Under the pieces are notes generated by a model. That model searched no databases, was not told where the DNA came from, and was given only the letters and a program-made list of their open reading frames with translations. A stretch of DNA of 36,636 nucleotides from Clostridiales bacterium (GTDB taxonomy: Bacteria > Bacillota > Clostridia > Lachnospirales > Lachnospiraceae). This document shows, in pieces, positions 25,322-32,204 of the stretch. The stretch is from NCBI GenBank assembly GCA_012519565.1, contig JAAYPX010000218.1:1-36636 (forward strand). Reading direction: 5' to 3'. Numbering within the stretch: the first letter of the stretch is position 1; each line of letters opens with the position of its first letter. The position numbers were made by a program, and so were the translations under genes.

Positions 25322-25954
25322 ATGAAAACAAAAACTAAGACAATCACGAATACCCGTACAATTAAAATGGTGGAGTTGGCACTATTTGTAGCGATTATTA
25401 TTATCATGTCCTTTACCCCTCTGGGCTATATTAAGACCCTGGGGTTATCGATTACCTTATTAGTGGTACCAGTTACAGTGGGAGCTATTTTACTAGGACC
25501 TAGTGGCGGAGCAATACTGGGAGCAGTATTTGGAATAACTAGTTTTATTCAATGTTTTGGTTTAGATGCTTTTGGTACAATGCTATTATCAATTAGTCCA
25601 CTGTCAACATTTATTCTTACTATCGTTCCTAGAGTACTTATGGGGTGGTTTACCGGTCTAATTTTTGTACAGCTAAGAAAGAATTCTAGTACAAATAAGT
25701 TATCTTTTCTACTGACTAATCTAGCTGGACCTTTATTAAACACCTTATTATTCATGCCTACCTTTGTACTACTATTTTATAATACAGACTTTATACAGCA
25801 GCAGTATGTTCAGCCCTCTGGGGCAAGCAATGTGTTTGCATTTATAGTTGCATTTGTTGGTATCAATGGGTTAATAGAAGCTGGGGTATGCTTTGTACTA
25901 GGAACAGCAATATCAAAAACATTGGATGTATTAAAAAGTAAAGCTATTATATAA
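25322..25954 (+). CDS. ECF transporter S component
   Basis: 210-aa membrane protein of the ECF substrate-binding subunit type, used with shared EcfA, EcfA' and EcfT to import vitamins. The family features are a basic N-terminus, six hydrophobic segments, an Ala-rich first helix (MVELALFVAIIIIMSF), PVTVGAILLGPSGGAILGAVFGITSFIQ and PRVLMGWFTGLIF. The substrate cannot be read from the sequence; a folate, pantothenate or other vitamin-like compound is possible. The ATG follows GAGGAGG by 8 nt. The structured leader suggests control by its own ligand or a related metabolite. No ECF energy-coupling genes are nearby. Confidence 0.9.
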   Translation: MKTKTKTITNTRTIKMVELALFVAIIIIMSFTPLGYIKTLGLSITLLVVPVTVGAILLGPSGGAILGAVFGITSFIQCFGLDAFGTMLLSISPLSTFILTIVPRVLMGWFTGLIFVQLRKNSSTNKLSFLLTNLAGPLLNTLLFMPTFVLLFYNTDFIQQQYVQPSGASNVFAFIVAFVGINGLIEAGVCFVLGTAISKTLDVLKSKAII

Positions 25955-25960
25955 AATATA

Positions 25961-25990
25961 TTGACAAATATTATTATGCTGTGATATAAT
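25961..25990 (+). promoter_or_regulatory. Extended -10 promoter of the infC operon
   Basis: TTGACA at 25961-25966, an 18-bp spacer and TATAAT at 25985-25990, with TG at 25982-25983 forming TGATATAAT. The leader to infC is about 230 nt. Confidence 0.85.
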
Positions 25991-25996
25991 AAATGC

Positions 25997-26182
25997 GTTG
26001 TGACTAATTATATGATTAGTTATTTAGAAAGAAGAGAATCCATCTCTCACCCATAGCGTATTTACATTTATAATAAATGTATACTGTGAAAGGGTTAATA
26101 AGTAGATTGCACGAGGCTGTTTTTTCGGGTAATTATGTAGTTGACTTATAGATGGATAATCTTTTTTATCCATCTTTTTTTA
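25997..26182 (+). promoter_or_regulatory. infC leader attenuator (L20-leader type)
   Basis: The leader holds a hairpin ACTAAT/ATTAGT (26003-26020), a hairpin ACATTTA/TAAATGT (26064-26080) and an intrinsic terminator: GATGGATAA (26151-26159) with TTATCCATC (26166-26174) plus a T-run. ATCCATC at 26038-26044 is a perfect complement to GATGGAT at 26151-26157, so it can form a competing antiterminator. Control of infC-rpmI-rplT by L20-dependent termination is known in B. subtilis; the switch here is inferred from sequence. Confidence 0.75.
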
Positions 26183-26225
26183 TTGTAGAAACTCATTATT
26201 TAACAACCTATGGAGGTGCAGTACT

Positions 26226-26732
26226 ATTAGCGATTTAATGATTAATGAACAAATCAGGGACAAAGAGGTACGCCTGATTGGTGAAAACGGAGAGCAGCTG
26301 GGGATTATGTCAGCAAGGGAGGCCTTAAAGTTAGCTAAAGAAGCTAATTTGGACCTTGTTAAGATTGCTCCAACAGCAAAACCGCCGGTTTGTAAGATTA
26401 TCGACTTTGGTAAATACAGATACGAGGCAGCAAGAAGAGAAAAAGAAGCTAAGAAAAAGCAAAAGGTAACTGAGGTGAAGGAGATTAGATTATCACCTAA
26501 TATTGATGATAATGATCTCAATACAAAGGCAAATCAAGCTCGTAAATTTATCGCTAAAGGTGACAAGGTTAAAGTTACTTTACGATTCCGTGGACGTGAG
26601 ATGGCCCATACAACATCTTCCAAAGTTATTCTGGATCAATTCTATGCTAAACTTGAAGATGTAGCTGTGATAGAAAAATCGGCAAAGCTCGAAGGAAGAA
26701 GTATGACAATGTTCTTATCAGAAAAACGTTAA
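26226..26732 (+). CDS. infC: Translation initiation factor IF-3, ATT start codon
   Basis: 168-aa IF-3, which keeps ribosomal subunits apart and proofreads initiation codons. The N-domain reads SDLMINEQIRDKEVRLIGENGEQLG, followed by APTAKPPVCKIIDFGKYRYE and a Lys-rich linker. The C-domain reads EIRLSPNIDDNDLNTKANQARKF. I set the start at ATT 26226: GGAGG at 26212-26216 lies 9 nt upstream, and the encoded N-terminus matches the family. The first ATG, at 26238, is 21 nt from the ribosome binding site and would remove the first four residues. A rare AUU start, discriminated against by IF-3 itself, is the classic autoregulatory arrangement. Confidence 0.93.
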   Translation: MSDLMINEQIRDKEVRLIGENGEQLGIMSAREALKLAKEANLDLVKIAPTAKPPVCKIIDFGKYRYEAARREKEAKKKQKVTEVKEIRLSPNIDDNDLNTKANQARKFIAKGDKVKVTLRFRGREMAHTTSSKVILDQFYAKLEDVAVIEKSAKLEGRSMTMFLSEKR

Positions 26733-26746
26733 AATACTATATAGCA

Positions 26747-26791
26747 GCATTTTAGGCACTTGATTTATATAATTTTAATTTGCCTAGATGC
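26747..26791 (+). promoter_or_regulatory. Hairpin upstream of rpmI
   Basis: GCAT and TAGGCA (26747-26758) pair with TGCCTA and ATGC (26781-26791), with a small internal loop, between infC and rpmI and ahead of AAGGAGG. It has no T-run. It may be a translational operator or a processing site; the role is unproven. Confidence 0.4.
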
Positions 26792-26815
26792 ATTTATTAT
26801 TAAGGAGGAAACATT

Positions 26816-27013
26816 ATGCCAAAATTAAAAACAAGCAGAGCAGCAGCTAAGCGTTTTAAGAAAACAGGTACTGGTAAATTAAAGAGAATGAAAGCTTATA
26901 AGAGTCATATCTTAACGAAGAAATCCGCTAAAAGAAAAAGAAATCTTAGAAAAGCAACTATGACTGATGCATCAAATATAAAGAACATGAAGAAAATCTT
27001 ACCATATCTGTAA
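26816..27013 (+). CDS. rpmI: 50S ribosomal protein L35
   Basis: 65-aa basic protein with the family sequence [23 protein letters not shown] and [17 protein letters not shown]. It follows infC and precedes rplT in the universal order. AAGGAGG lies 7 nt before the ATG. Confidence 0.97.
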   Translation: MPKLKTSRAAAKRFKKTGTGKLKRMKAYKSHILTKKSAKRKRNLRKATMTDASNIKNMKKILPYL

Positions 27014-27039
27014 TAGATTGGCGATAAGGAGGAATTGAG

Positions 27040-27396
27040 ATGGCAAGAGTTAAAGGCGGATTAAACGCTAGGAGAAAACATAATAAAGTATTAAAGCTAG
27101 CTAAGGGATATAGAGGAGCTAGATCAAAACAATATAGAGTAGCAAAGCAATCTGTTATGAGAGCTTTAGCAACATCTTTCTCAGGTAGAAAAGAGAGAAA
27201 AAGACAATTTAGACAGTTGTGGATTGCTAGAATTAACGCGGCTGCAAGAATCAATGGATTATCATATAGCAAATTTATGCATGGTTTAAAATTAGCCAAT
27301 ATTGATATTAACAGAAAGATGCTTTCTGAGATGGCTATCAATGATGCTGAAGGTTTTGCAGCACTAGTTGAAGTTGCTAAGTCAAAGTTAGCTTAA
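27040..27396 (+). CDS. rplT: 50S ribosomal protein L20
   Basis: 118-aa early-assembly protein of the large subunit and the likely autoregulator of this operon. Basic N-terminal extension ([33 protein letters not shown]), then a globular domain with [31 protein letters not shown] precedes the ATG. 26 bp after rpmI; a large hairpin follows. Confidence 0.97.
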   Translation: MARVKGGLNARRKHNKVLKLAKGYRGARSKQYRVAKQSVMRALATSFSGRKERKRQFRQLWIARINAAARINGLSYSKFMHGLKLANIDINRKMLSEMAINDAEGFAALVEVAKSKLA

Positions 27397-27435
27397 GCGG
27401 TATAATAATATATCAGTAAATTATATAAGAAAAAT

Positions 27436-27487
27436 TAAGAGGATGTAGTAGGGCTATAGATTGGCTATACCTTACTACATCCTCTTA
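27436..27487. terminator. Long terminator hairpin between convergent rplT and PII-like genes
   Basis: TAAGAGGATGTAGTA (27436-27450) pairs perfectly with TACTACATCCTCTTA (27473-27487), and CTAT units add pairing inside. On the minus strand a run of T follows and the PII-like stop codon touches the stem. On the plus strand the T-run is weaker. It probably serves both directions. Confidence 0.8.
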
Positions 27488-28183
27488 TTATATTGTTGTT
27501 TCTAAACCTAGGGTTGCATTAACTGGCATTGAGAAACATATTCCTTTACCTGGAGTTGATAATCCAACTTCATGGGTAATAGTTTCCATAATTTTTTGCC
27601 TGTATTCATGGGGAGTTAGGATAAGTACAATGTCTTTTTCTGGCTGTATTGTAATGCCAAGAAACTTAGCAGCTTCCTTAGAACCTAAACCTCTTCCGTG
27701 TATTAAAGTACCACCAGTTGCTCCAGCAGATTTTGCTGCATCCATGACCTGGTCAAAATACCCTGTATTTACAATTGTAATAATTAGATCATAAGCGTTT
27801 TTCTGAACCATAGTTTCCTCCTCCACTACAGATTTCATGTCCTGGTCTGATGATATACATATCTTTGATAAAATATTACTAATACTATTGATGGGTATAG
27901 TAAAGGCTATACCCCTCCCTGGTTTGTTTAAATTCATTTTGTTATTCAATAATTTAAATACATGTTTAGATTTTCTTTCACTTAAAACGCTAAGAATTAT
28001 TGATTTTTTGCTCTCTCCAAATCCCAGAATATCGAAAATTTCAGAAGTAGCTGCCCCTTTACCATGGGTAATTAAACTAACAGGAAGATTGTTATTTTGA
28101 TAAAGATCTATAAATGAGTTGGCAACACTATAATCGGTTATTGATATCATCAATTCAAGTAAAATATCAGTTTTTTGATCCAT
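27488..28183 (-). CDS. Tandem PII-like (GlnB-fold) regulator
   Basis: 231-aa soluble protein made of two PII-like domains in one chain. Domain 1 (about 1-112) has THGKGAATSEIF at about 39-50 and NKPGRGIAFTIP at about 86-97. Domain 2 (about 128-231) has IHGRGLGSKEAAKF at about 161-174 and STPGKGICFSMP at about 209-220. These correspond to the region before the T-loop and the phosphate-binding C-terminal region of PII. The T-loop is short and the usual uridylylated Tyr is not visible, so nucleotide or metabolite sensing would have to work without classic uridylylation. GGAGG precedes the ATG. It lies 33 bp after a DUF1538 membrane protein in the same operon, so it probably gates that transporter. 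Confidence 0.82.
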   Translation of the reverse strand: MDQKTDILLELMISITDYSVANSFIDLYQNNNLPVSLITHGKGAATSEIFDILGFGESKKSIILSVLSERKSKHVFKLLNNKMNLNKPGRGIAFTIPINSISNILSKICISSDQDMKSVVEEETMVQKNAYDLIITIVNTGYFDQVMDAAKSAGATGGTLIHGRGLGSKEAAKFLGITIQPEKDIVLILTPHEYRQKIMETITHEVGLSTPGKGICFSMPVNATLGLETTI

Positions 28184-28216
28184 TAGTCAACCTCCATTCC
28201 TTATTGAAGCTTCCTC

Positions 28217-30019
28217 TCAATTGTTATTATATCTCAATGTATCATCTATATCTATTGGTTTATCAATTTCTAATGTAAGATCTTCGATATTTACATCGGA
28301 TATAACTTTTGTATTGGCAACAGTATCATCCATATGTGGGTCTACATCCATATGGGGGTCAACTTCTAAACTGGCGCCACCTTCCGTATATGAATCAGCT
28401 ACCATATCTACATCTGCTTCAATATCTGTATAGGTTGCTGCATCCATAGTGGTTGAAATATTATTGTCAGCTTCATTAGCTACATCAGCGGTAAGGGTAT
28501 TATCCGCAGCAATAGGCCTATCATATTCGATAATAATATCATCAACCACTGGTTCAACGTTCTCAGAGGCGAGCCGGGCTGATTTTATACGGTAAATAAC
28601 ACCAAAACATAGTATTGTAATTACTGGAGTTAAGGCTATAATAGCTACAATACCGAATGCATCTGTAAATATATTGCCACCAACAGCTTCGCTTGCTCCT
28701 ATTGCTAAGGGCAATAGAAATGTAGCAGCCAAAGGCCCAGAAGCTACAGTGCCAGAGTCAAAAGCGATGGAGGTAAATAGAGGAGGAACAATGAGCGTAA
28801 GTATTAGTGCTATTGTATATCCTGGGATAACTAAATATAGGATAGAAAATTCATATATAACACGGAGCATAGATAAACCTACGGATAGGCCAACACCTAT
28901 GGATAGGCCTATACCCATAGCTTTTGCTGAAATTGCGCCATCTGTTATATCTTCTACTTGATGTTTTAGTACGAACACAGCTGGTTCAGCAGCCACAATA
29001 AAGAATCCTAGTATCAAACCCATCAGAACTAAGAACCATGGGCTGGTATGCTCAACCAATGAGTTTCCTATTAAGTAACCAGTTGGCATGAAACCAACAT
29101 TTACACTGGCTAAAAATAAAACCAAACCAATATATGTATATATAGTTCCTACCAACATTTTTAATAAGGTTTTCTTCTTTAAACGGAGTCTAACAATTTG
29201 GAAAATTATAAATAGCAATATTATTGGAAGTAATGCTATAGCAACTTCCTTTAAATAAGTAGGAAAGCTACTAAAAGTCAAATTAAGCAAATCAGAAAAA
29301 CTATTAATATTAGGTACGGATAAGGCACTGCCACCAGAAGGCTTGTAAAACATTCCTAGTATAAGCACTGCTATAATTGGGCCAATTAAACAGAAAGAAA
29401 TTAGTCCAAAACTATCCTCTTCTGTAGTTTTATCACCACGGACAGAAGCCATACCTAAGCCTAAAGCCATTACAAAAGGAACCATAATAGGGCCAGTAGT
29501 TACACCACCAGATTCATAAGCTATTGATAAGAAATCTGTGCTAGTGAAGAATGATAAAACAAAGATTATCCCATATAAGATGATTAGAATATATGATAAT
29601 CTTATCTGTAATAGTACGCGAAGGAATGAAAGTACTAATGCAATTCCTACACCAACTGCTACAGTTATAATTAATGCCATATCAGGTACACCATTAACTT
29701 GACTGGCAAGTATCTTTAAATCTGGTTCTGCTATAGTTATAAAAATCCCTATAATAAGAGTTATGAATATAATAAATGGGAGATTGCGAGATTTTACTAA
29801 GGAGGAACCAACTTTCTCCCCCATGGGCATCATAGAAGTATCAACACCCAAATTAAAAAATGTAATTCCTAATATAACTAATATTGAACTCAGGATAAAT
29901 AACATTAAAGTGTAGAAAGGCATTGGTGTTACAGTGAAATGTAAAATACCTACTATGATCATAATGGGAACAACGGATAATACAGATTGCGAAAGCTTTT
30001 CTAATAACATTTTCTTCAT
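28217..30019 (-). CDS. DUF1538 membrane protein, internally duplicated, with acidic tail
   Basis: 600-aa polytopic membrane protein with two DUF1538 repeats, about 1-225 and 260-480. Matching motifs are IAEPDLKILASQV (96-108) with AAEPAVFVLKHQV (343-355), and SGGVTTGPIMVPF (170-182) with SGTVASGPLAATF (422-434). From memory, a DUF1538 pair, UmpA/UmpB of Halomonas, was reported to act as a two-component Na+(Li+, K+)/H+ antiporter; here both halves are fused. About 120 acidic, low-complexity residues follow (about 481-600), with two similar motifs, EYDRPIAADNTL (498-509) and EIDKPIDIDDTL (584-595). AGAGGTG precedes the ATG. Followed by a tandem PII-like gene. Confidence 0.85.
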   Translation of the reverse strand: MKKMLLEKLSQSVLSVVPIMIIVGILHFTVTPMPFYTLMLFILSSILVILGITFFNLGVDTSMMPMGEKVGSSLVKSRNLPFIIFITLIIGIFITIAEPDLKILASQVNGVPDMALIITVAVGVGIALVLSFLRVLLQIRLSYILIILYGIIFVLSFFTSTDFLSIAYESGGVTTGPIMVPFVMALGLGMASVRGDKTTEEDSFGLISFCLIGPIIAVLILGMFYKPSGGSALSVPNINSFSDLLNLTFSSFPTYLKEVAIALLPIILLFIIFQIVRLRLKKKTLLKMLVGTIYTYIGLVLFLASVNVGFMPTGYLIGNSLVEHTSPWFLVLMGLILGFFIVAAEPAVFVLKHQVEDITDGAISAKAMGIGLSIGVGLSVGLSMLRVIYEFSILYLVIPGYTIALILTLIVPPLFTSIAFDSGTVASGPLAATFLLPLAIGASEAVGGNIFTDAFGIVAIIALTPVITILCFGVIYRIKSARLASENVEPVVDDIIIEYDRPIAADNTLTADVANEADNNISTTMDAATYTDIEADVDMVADSYTEGGASLEVDPHMDVDPHMDDTVANTKVISDVNIEDLTLEIDKPIDIDDTLRYNNN

Positions 30020-30029
30020 TTCATCACCT

Positions 30030-30119
30030 CTAAGTTATATATTTATAGGTAAAAAAATGACATAATGGGTGTTCTGAAAAATGATCTAACGAGCCTTTAT
30101 ATTGAGAAATAAGAAACAT
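30030..30119 (-). CDS. 29-aa small ORF leading the DUF1538-PII operon
   Basis: ATG at 30117-30119 with a near-perfect ribosome binding site AAGGAGGTG 5 nt upstream. The frame encodes 29 residues (MFLISQYKGSLDHF...) and ends in TAG at 30030-30032, within the ribosome binding site region of the DUF1538 gene, 10 bp before its ATG. The first codon is about 18 nt after the predicted transcription start. The peptide is aromatic-rich and has no clear membrane segment. It may be a leader peptide coupling translation of the transporter, or a small protein in its own right. Confidence 0.55.
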   Translation of the reverse strand: MFLISQYKGSLDHFSEHPLCHFFTYKYIT

Positions 30120-30143
30120 TAGGGCACCTCCTTATTTGTTATA

Positions 30144-30171
30144 ATTATAGCAACAATTTTAAGTATAACAA
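30144..30171 (-). promoter_or_regulatory. Extended -10 promoter of the DUF1538-PII operon
   Basis: Read on the minus strand: TTGTTA (30171-30166), a 16-bp spacer, then TATAAT (30149-30144) preceded by TG one base upstream (TTGCTATAAT). Confidence 0.7.
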
Positions 30172-30463
30172 AAAAATATATATAAGACAATGAAAAAGTA
30201 AGTTAAAATTTTGACAAGTCGAGAGAAGTCAGAAAACAATGATAATTGTCTGGAAATACATCTTTTAATAAGATAATATATATATATATATCAGTATTTC
30301 TGGGTTTAAGTATGGTATAAATATAGTGATAATTATGTGATAAAACTAGAAAATTAACATTTGTAGCTTGTAATAAGCATATGATTAAAGTATCATATAT
30401 ATGGGATTATATACCAGAGTATAAATGAGATTATATAGAACTATATGAAAGGGTGGGTAGTAG
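30172..30463. other. AT-rich divergent intergenic region
   Basis: This stretch separates the minus-strand DUF1538 operon from the plus-strand LiaF-like operon. It holds a TTGACA at 30211-30216 without a convincing -10 box, a small palindrome ACAAT-GATA-ATTGT (30236-30249) and an (AT)n run near 30276-30291. I see no gene in it. The promoter of the LiaF-like gene must lie here but could not be placed. Confidence 0.5.
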
Positions 30464-31201
30464 ATGAGCAATAGAATTTCTAATATGTTATGGGGCTTGG
30501 TATTTATTGTACTTGGTATGGCAATAGCTGCTAAGTCCATATGGGATGTTGATATTTTTTTTAAAGGATGGTGGACCTTATTCATTATCGTGCCTAGTTT
30601 TATAGGCATGCTTAAAAGTAGGTTTGGTGTAGGCTCTACTGTAACATTTATTGTAGGTGTATACCTGCTACTGGCATCGCAGCCAGTATTTGGTTTTGGC
30701 GTACGAAAACTATTATTGCCAACCATATTTATTTTTATAGGATTACGAATTATATTTCAGAGCGCTGGATATAAGCGCTATAGATTAGAATATAAAGGTG
30801 AACCAGGACAAAATAATAATGTAGAGGGGGAAGTAATTTACAATCAAGATGTATATAGGGATGATGGAGCGAGAAACGATGGTTTACCTGAATATAACGC
30901 TACTTTTACCAGTAATAGTATAAATATACAAAATAATTTCTATGGAGCAAGTTTGAATTCTGTATTTGGATCTCTTGTTTTAGATTTAAGGAATGCAAGT
31001 ATAAATCATGATGTGGAGATTAATGCTACAGCAATTTTTGCTGGTATTGATATATATATTCCGGAAAATGTAAACATTAAGATAAATAGTGTGCCGATAT
31101 TTGGAGGAGTAAGTAATAAAGTAAACAGGCCTTATAACCATGAGCTACCTACAATTTATTTGAGCTCCACATGCATGTTTGGAGGGATTGATATTAAATG
31201 A
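30464..31201 (+). CDS. LiaF-like membrane protein
   Basis: 245-aa protein with about four N-terminal hydrophobic segments (NMLWGLVFIVLGMAIAAKSIW; WWTLFIIVPSFIGML; VTFIVGVYLLLAS; LLLPTIFIFIGLRII). A short linker and a beta-rich C-terminal domain follow (about 155-245: SLNSVFGSLVLDLRNASI, AIFAGIDIYIPENVNIKI, VPIFGGVSNKV, CMFGGIDIK). That pattern matches the LiaF C-terminal domain of cell-envelope stress systems. No histidine kinase or response regulator is adjacent, so the usual LiaRS partners are missing here. The stop overlaps the next start by 4 bp (ATGA), so the two genes are translationally coupled. Confidence 0.85.
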   Translation: MSNRISNMLWGLVFIVLGMAIAAKSIWDVDIFFKGWWTLFIIVPSFIGMLKSRFGVGSTVTFIVGVYLLLASQPVFGFGVRKLLLPTIFIFIGLRIIFQSAGYKRYRLEYKGEPGQNNNVEGEVIYNQDVYRDDGARNDGLPEYNATFTSNSINIQNNFYGASLNSVFGSLVLDLRNASINHDVEINATAIFAGIDIYIPENVNIKINSVPIFGGVSNKVNRPYNHELPTIYLSSTCMFGGIDIK

Positions 31202-32061
31202 ACAGCTTTCAGAAGGTAATTAAGTATATAGCAATGGGATTTGCTGTTTTATTGACTGTGGGAATTGTCTCAGCAATTGTTAATACAGCTATATTTGCAT
31301 CTAACATAATAAGTGGTAATATATTCAATTATAATAAAGAGGAAGGATATATGAATTTTTCAGAAAATTTTACGGATGTTACCAATCTAGATATTAATAT
31401 TGATGCTGGTGTACTAATTATTAAAGAAGGAACAACTTTTGTAGTGGAAGGCATGAATGTAAGTGATGATTTTTCTGCTACAGTAGGCAGAGATGGGACC
31501 TTGAAAATTAAAGAAAGTAAAGCTAGAAAGGTTTTAAACAATATATTTAACTGGGCTACTTGGTCTAATAATAATAGCAAAACTAGAGTTATAATATATT
31601 TGCCTAAGGATTTTGTAGCAGAAAGTGTAAGAATTGAATCAGGTGCATGTAATATTGATATTGAAGCATTAGATACGGATAAATTGATTATTGATGCAGG
31701 AGCTGGTAATATAAAGGGAAGTCAGATGAAGATAGATAAACTAGATTTGGATGGTGGAGTTGGAAATATTATATTTTCTAATGTTATATTTCAAGATATA
31801 GATATTGACTGTGGTGGAGGTAATCTTGAAATAGATGGTGAATTATATGGTAATAATCAGATAGATTGTGGACTTGGTAATGTCACCCTGCTAATCAATG
31901 GGAATATGGATGAATATGATTTAAGAATAGATGCTGGTATAGGTGATGTTCGCTTAAATGGTGATAAAGTTAATAATTATAATAATAGAGGAAAACATGC
32001 AAGACATAAACTAGATATTGATGGTGGAATTGGTAATATAGCCCTTAAATTTTTGAATTAA
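31198..32061 (+). CDS. DUF4097-family beta-strand repeat protein
   Basis: 287-aa protein with an N-terminal membrane anchor (about 8-35). A repeat domain of about eight units follows, such as IIDAGAGNIKGS, LDLDGGVGNIIFS, DIDCGGGNLEIDG, RIDAGIGDVRLNG and LDIDGGIGNIAL, spaced roughly 20 residues. This fits the DUF4097 putative adhesin or beta-helix fold on the outside of the membrane. It is coupled to the LiaF-like gene by an ATGA overlap. A terminator follows. Function unknown; an envelope-stress sensor or modulator is plausible. Confidence 0.85.
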   Translation: MNSFQKVIKYIAMGFAVLLTVGIVSAIVNTAIFASNIISGNIFNYNKEEGYMNFSENFTDVTNLDINIDAGVLIIKEGTTFVVEGMNVSDDFSATVGRDGTLKIKESKARKVLNNIFNWATWSNNNSKTRVIIYLPKDFVAESVRIESGACNIDIEALDTDKLIIDAGAGNIKGSQMKIDKLDLDGGVGNIIFSNVIFQDIDIDCGGGNLEIDGELYGNNQIDCGLGNVTLLINGNMDEYDLRIDAGIGDVRLNGDKVNNYNNRGKHARHKLDIDGGIGNIALKFLN

Positions 32062-32102
32062 GTCTGAAGAAGTAGTATAATAATAATTAAATCAGTTATA
32101 AT

Positions 32103-32150
32103 AATAGGGGACGTTAATATTATTCGTAACGTCCCTTATTGTTAATTTTT
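32103..32150 (+). terminator. Terminator after the LiaF-like/DUF4097 operon
   Basis: GGGACGTTA (32108-32116) pairs with TAACGTCCC (32127-32135), with further A-T pairs outside, followed by a T-rich tail ending in seven T residues. Confidence 0.75.
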
Positions 32151-32204
32151 TTAATATTAGGCGTTTAACTGACAATTTTGTATTAAATAAATAAGGAGAT
32201 AGGA

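Noticed and set aside
30270-30292. (AT)n run as a functional repeat
   Set aside because: Simple AT repeats are expected in AT-rich intergenic DNA and no further structure supports a role.
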